DNA of 6,188 bases from Thermoflexales bacterium (GTDB taxonomy: Bacteria; Chloroflexota; Anaerolineae; Fen-1058): positions 1 to 6,188 of the forward strand of contig JAUQXD010000478.1 of NCBI GenBank assembly GCA_030834835.1, read 5' to 3'. Below, in pieces: positions 6,081 through 6,188 of the stretch. A model generated the notes under the pieces. It had not been told where the DNA came from. It saw only the letters and a list, made by a program, of their open reading frames with translations, and did not search any database. The position numbers and the translations under genes are program-made. Numbering within the stretch: the stretch's first letter is position 1; every line of letters starts with the position of its first letter.

Positions 6081-6188
6081 ATGAACCGCAATCGAAGCCT
6101 CATCTTCTTGATCGTGCTTGTCGTGTTGAGCGTGGCGGGTTTTCTCGGCTATCAGCGTTTGTCGGCCTCGGCGCAGAGTATCCCCGCC
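6081..6188 (+). CDS. Partial gene: N-terminus of a membrane-anchored or exported protein
   Basis: The first 36 codons are seen before the window ends. ATG 6081 has a strong site, GGAGG (6069-6073), 7 nt upstream. The peptide starts MNRNRSL, followed by one hydrophobic helix (about 7-23) and then GYQRLSASAQSIPA. Basic residues before the helix point to an N-in signal anchor or a signal peptide, possibly cleaved near SASAQ. A short basic head, one helix and an Ala/Ser-rich linker is a common start for HlyD/MacA-type periplasmic adaptor subunits of efflux pumps, but many exported proteins look alike. The product cannot be named from this fragment. Confidence 0.75.
   Translation, partial: MNRNRSLIFLIVLVVLSVAGFLGYQRLSASAQSIPA

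Overview
This 6.2 kb window is moderately G+C-rich bacterial DNA, roughly 55-60 % by eye. It holds six protein genes, two of them cut by the window edges, in two divergent blocks plus a downstream pair. No rRNA, tRNA, CRISPR array or transposase was seen. The lineage cannot be fixed from sequence alone. The gene style and the pairing of a YtkA/FixH-like lipid-face protein with a NapH/NosR/CcoG-like polyferredoxin would suit Chloroflexota, but that is a weak inference.

Left block (minus strand, read right to left): a NarL/LuxR-type response regulator (2450-1791), a membrane histidine kinase of the HisKA_3 class (1804-191) whose start overlaps the regulator's end by 14 nt, and then the first 32 codons of a third gene (97-1) that weakly resembles a receiver domain. 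This is a two-component signalling operon.

Centre: a 256-nt divergent intergenic region contains a near-perfect inverted repeat (2571-2607), a candidate operator. It precedes a plus-strand pair. The first gene is an exported, C-terminally anchored YtkA/FixH-like protein carrying a His/Met/acid-rich insert (2707-3405). Seventeen nt later comes a nine-helix polyferredoxin with 12 clustered cysteines (3423-4802). A 14-bp-stem hairpin (4819-4847) ends this unit. Positive-inside analysis puts the Fe-S cysteines in the cytoplasm. It puts a membrane HxxHxxxH motif and a C-terminal MxMxM tail at the outer face, the same side as the His/Met-rich domain of the partner. I infer a metal (probably copper) handling or reducing module, possibly controlled by the adjacent two-component system.

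Right: a UbiE-like class I SAM methyltransferase (5118-5765) with a 315-nt upstream region, then a 315-nt gene-free stretch containing several small inverted or direct repeats. Last is the start of a membrane-anchored or exported protein (6081 onward), possibly a periplasmic adaptor subunit of an efflux pump.
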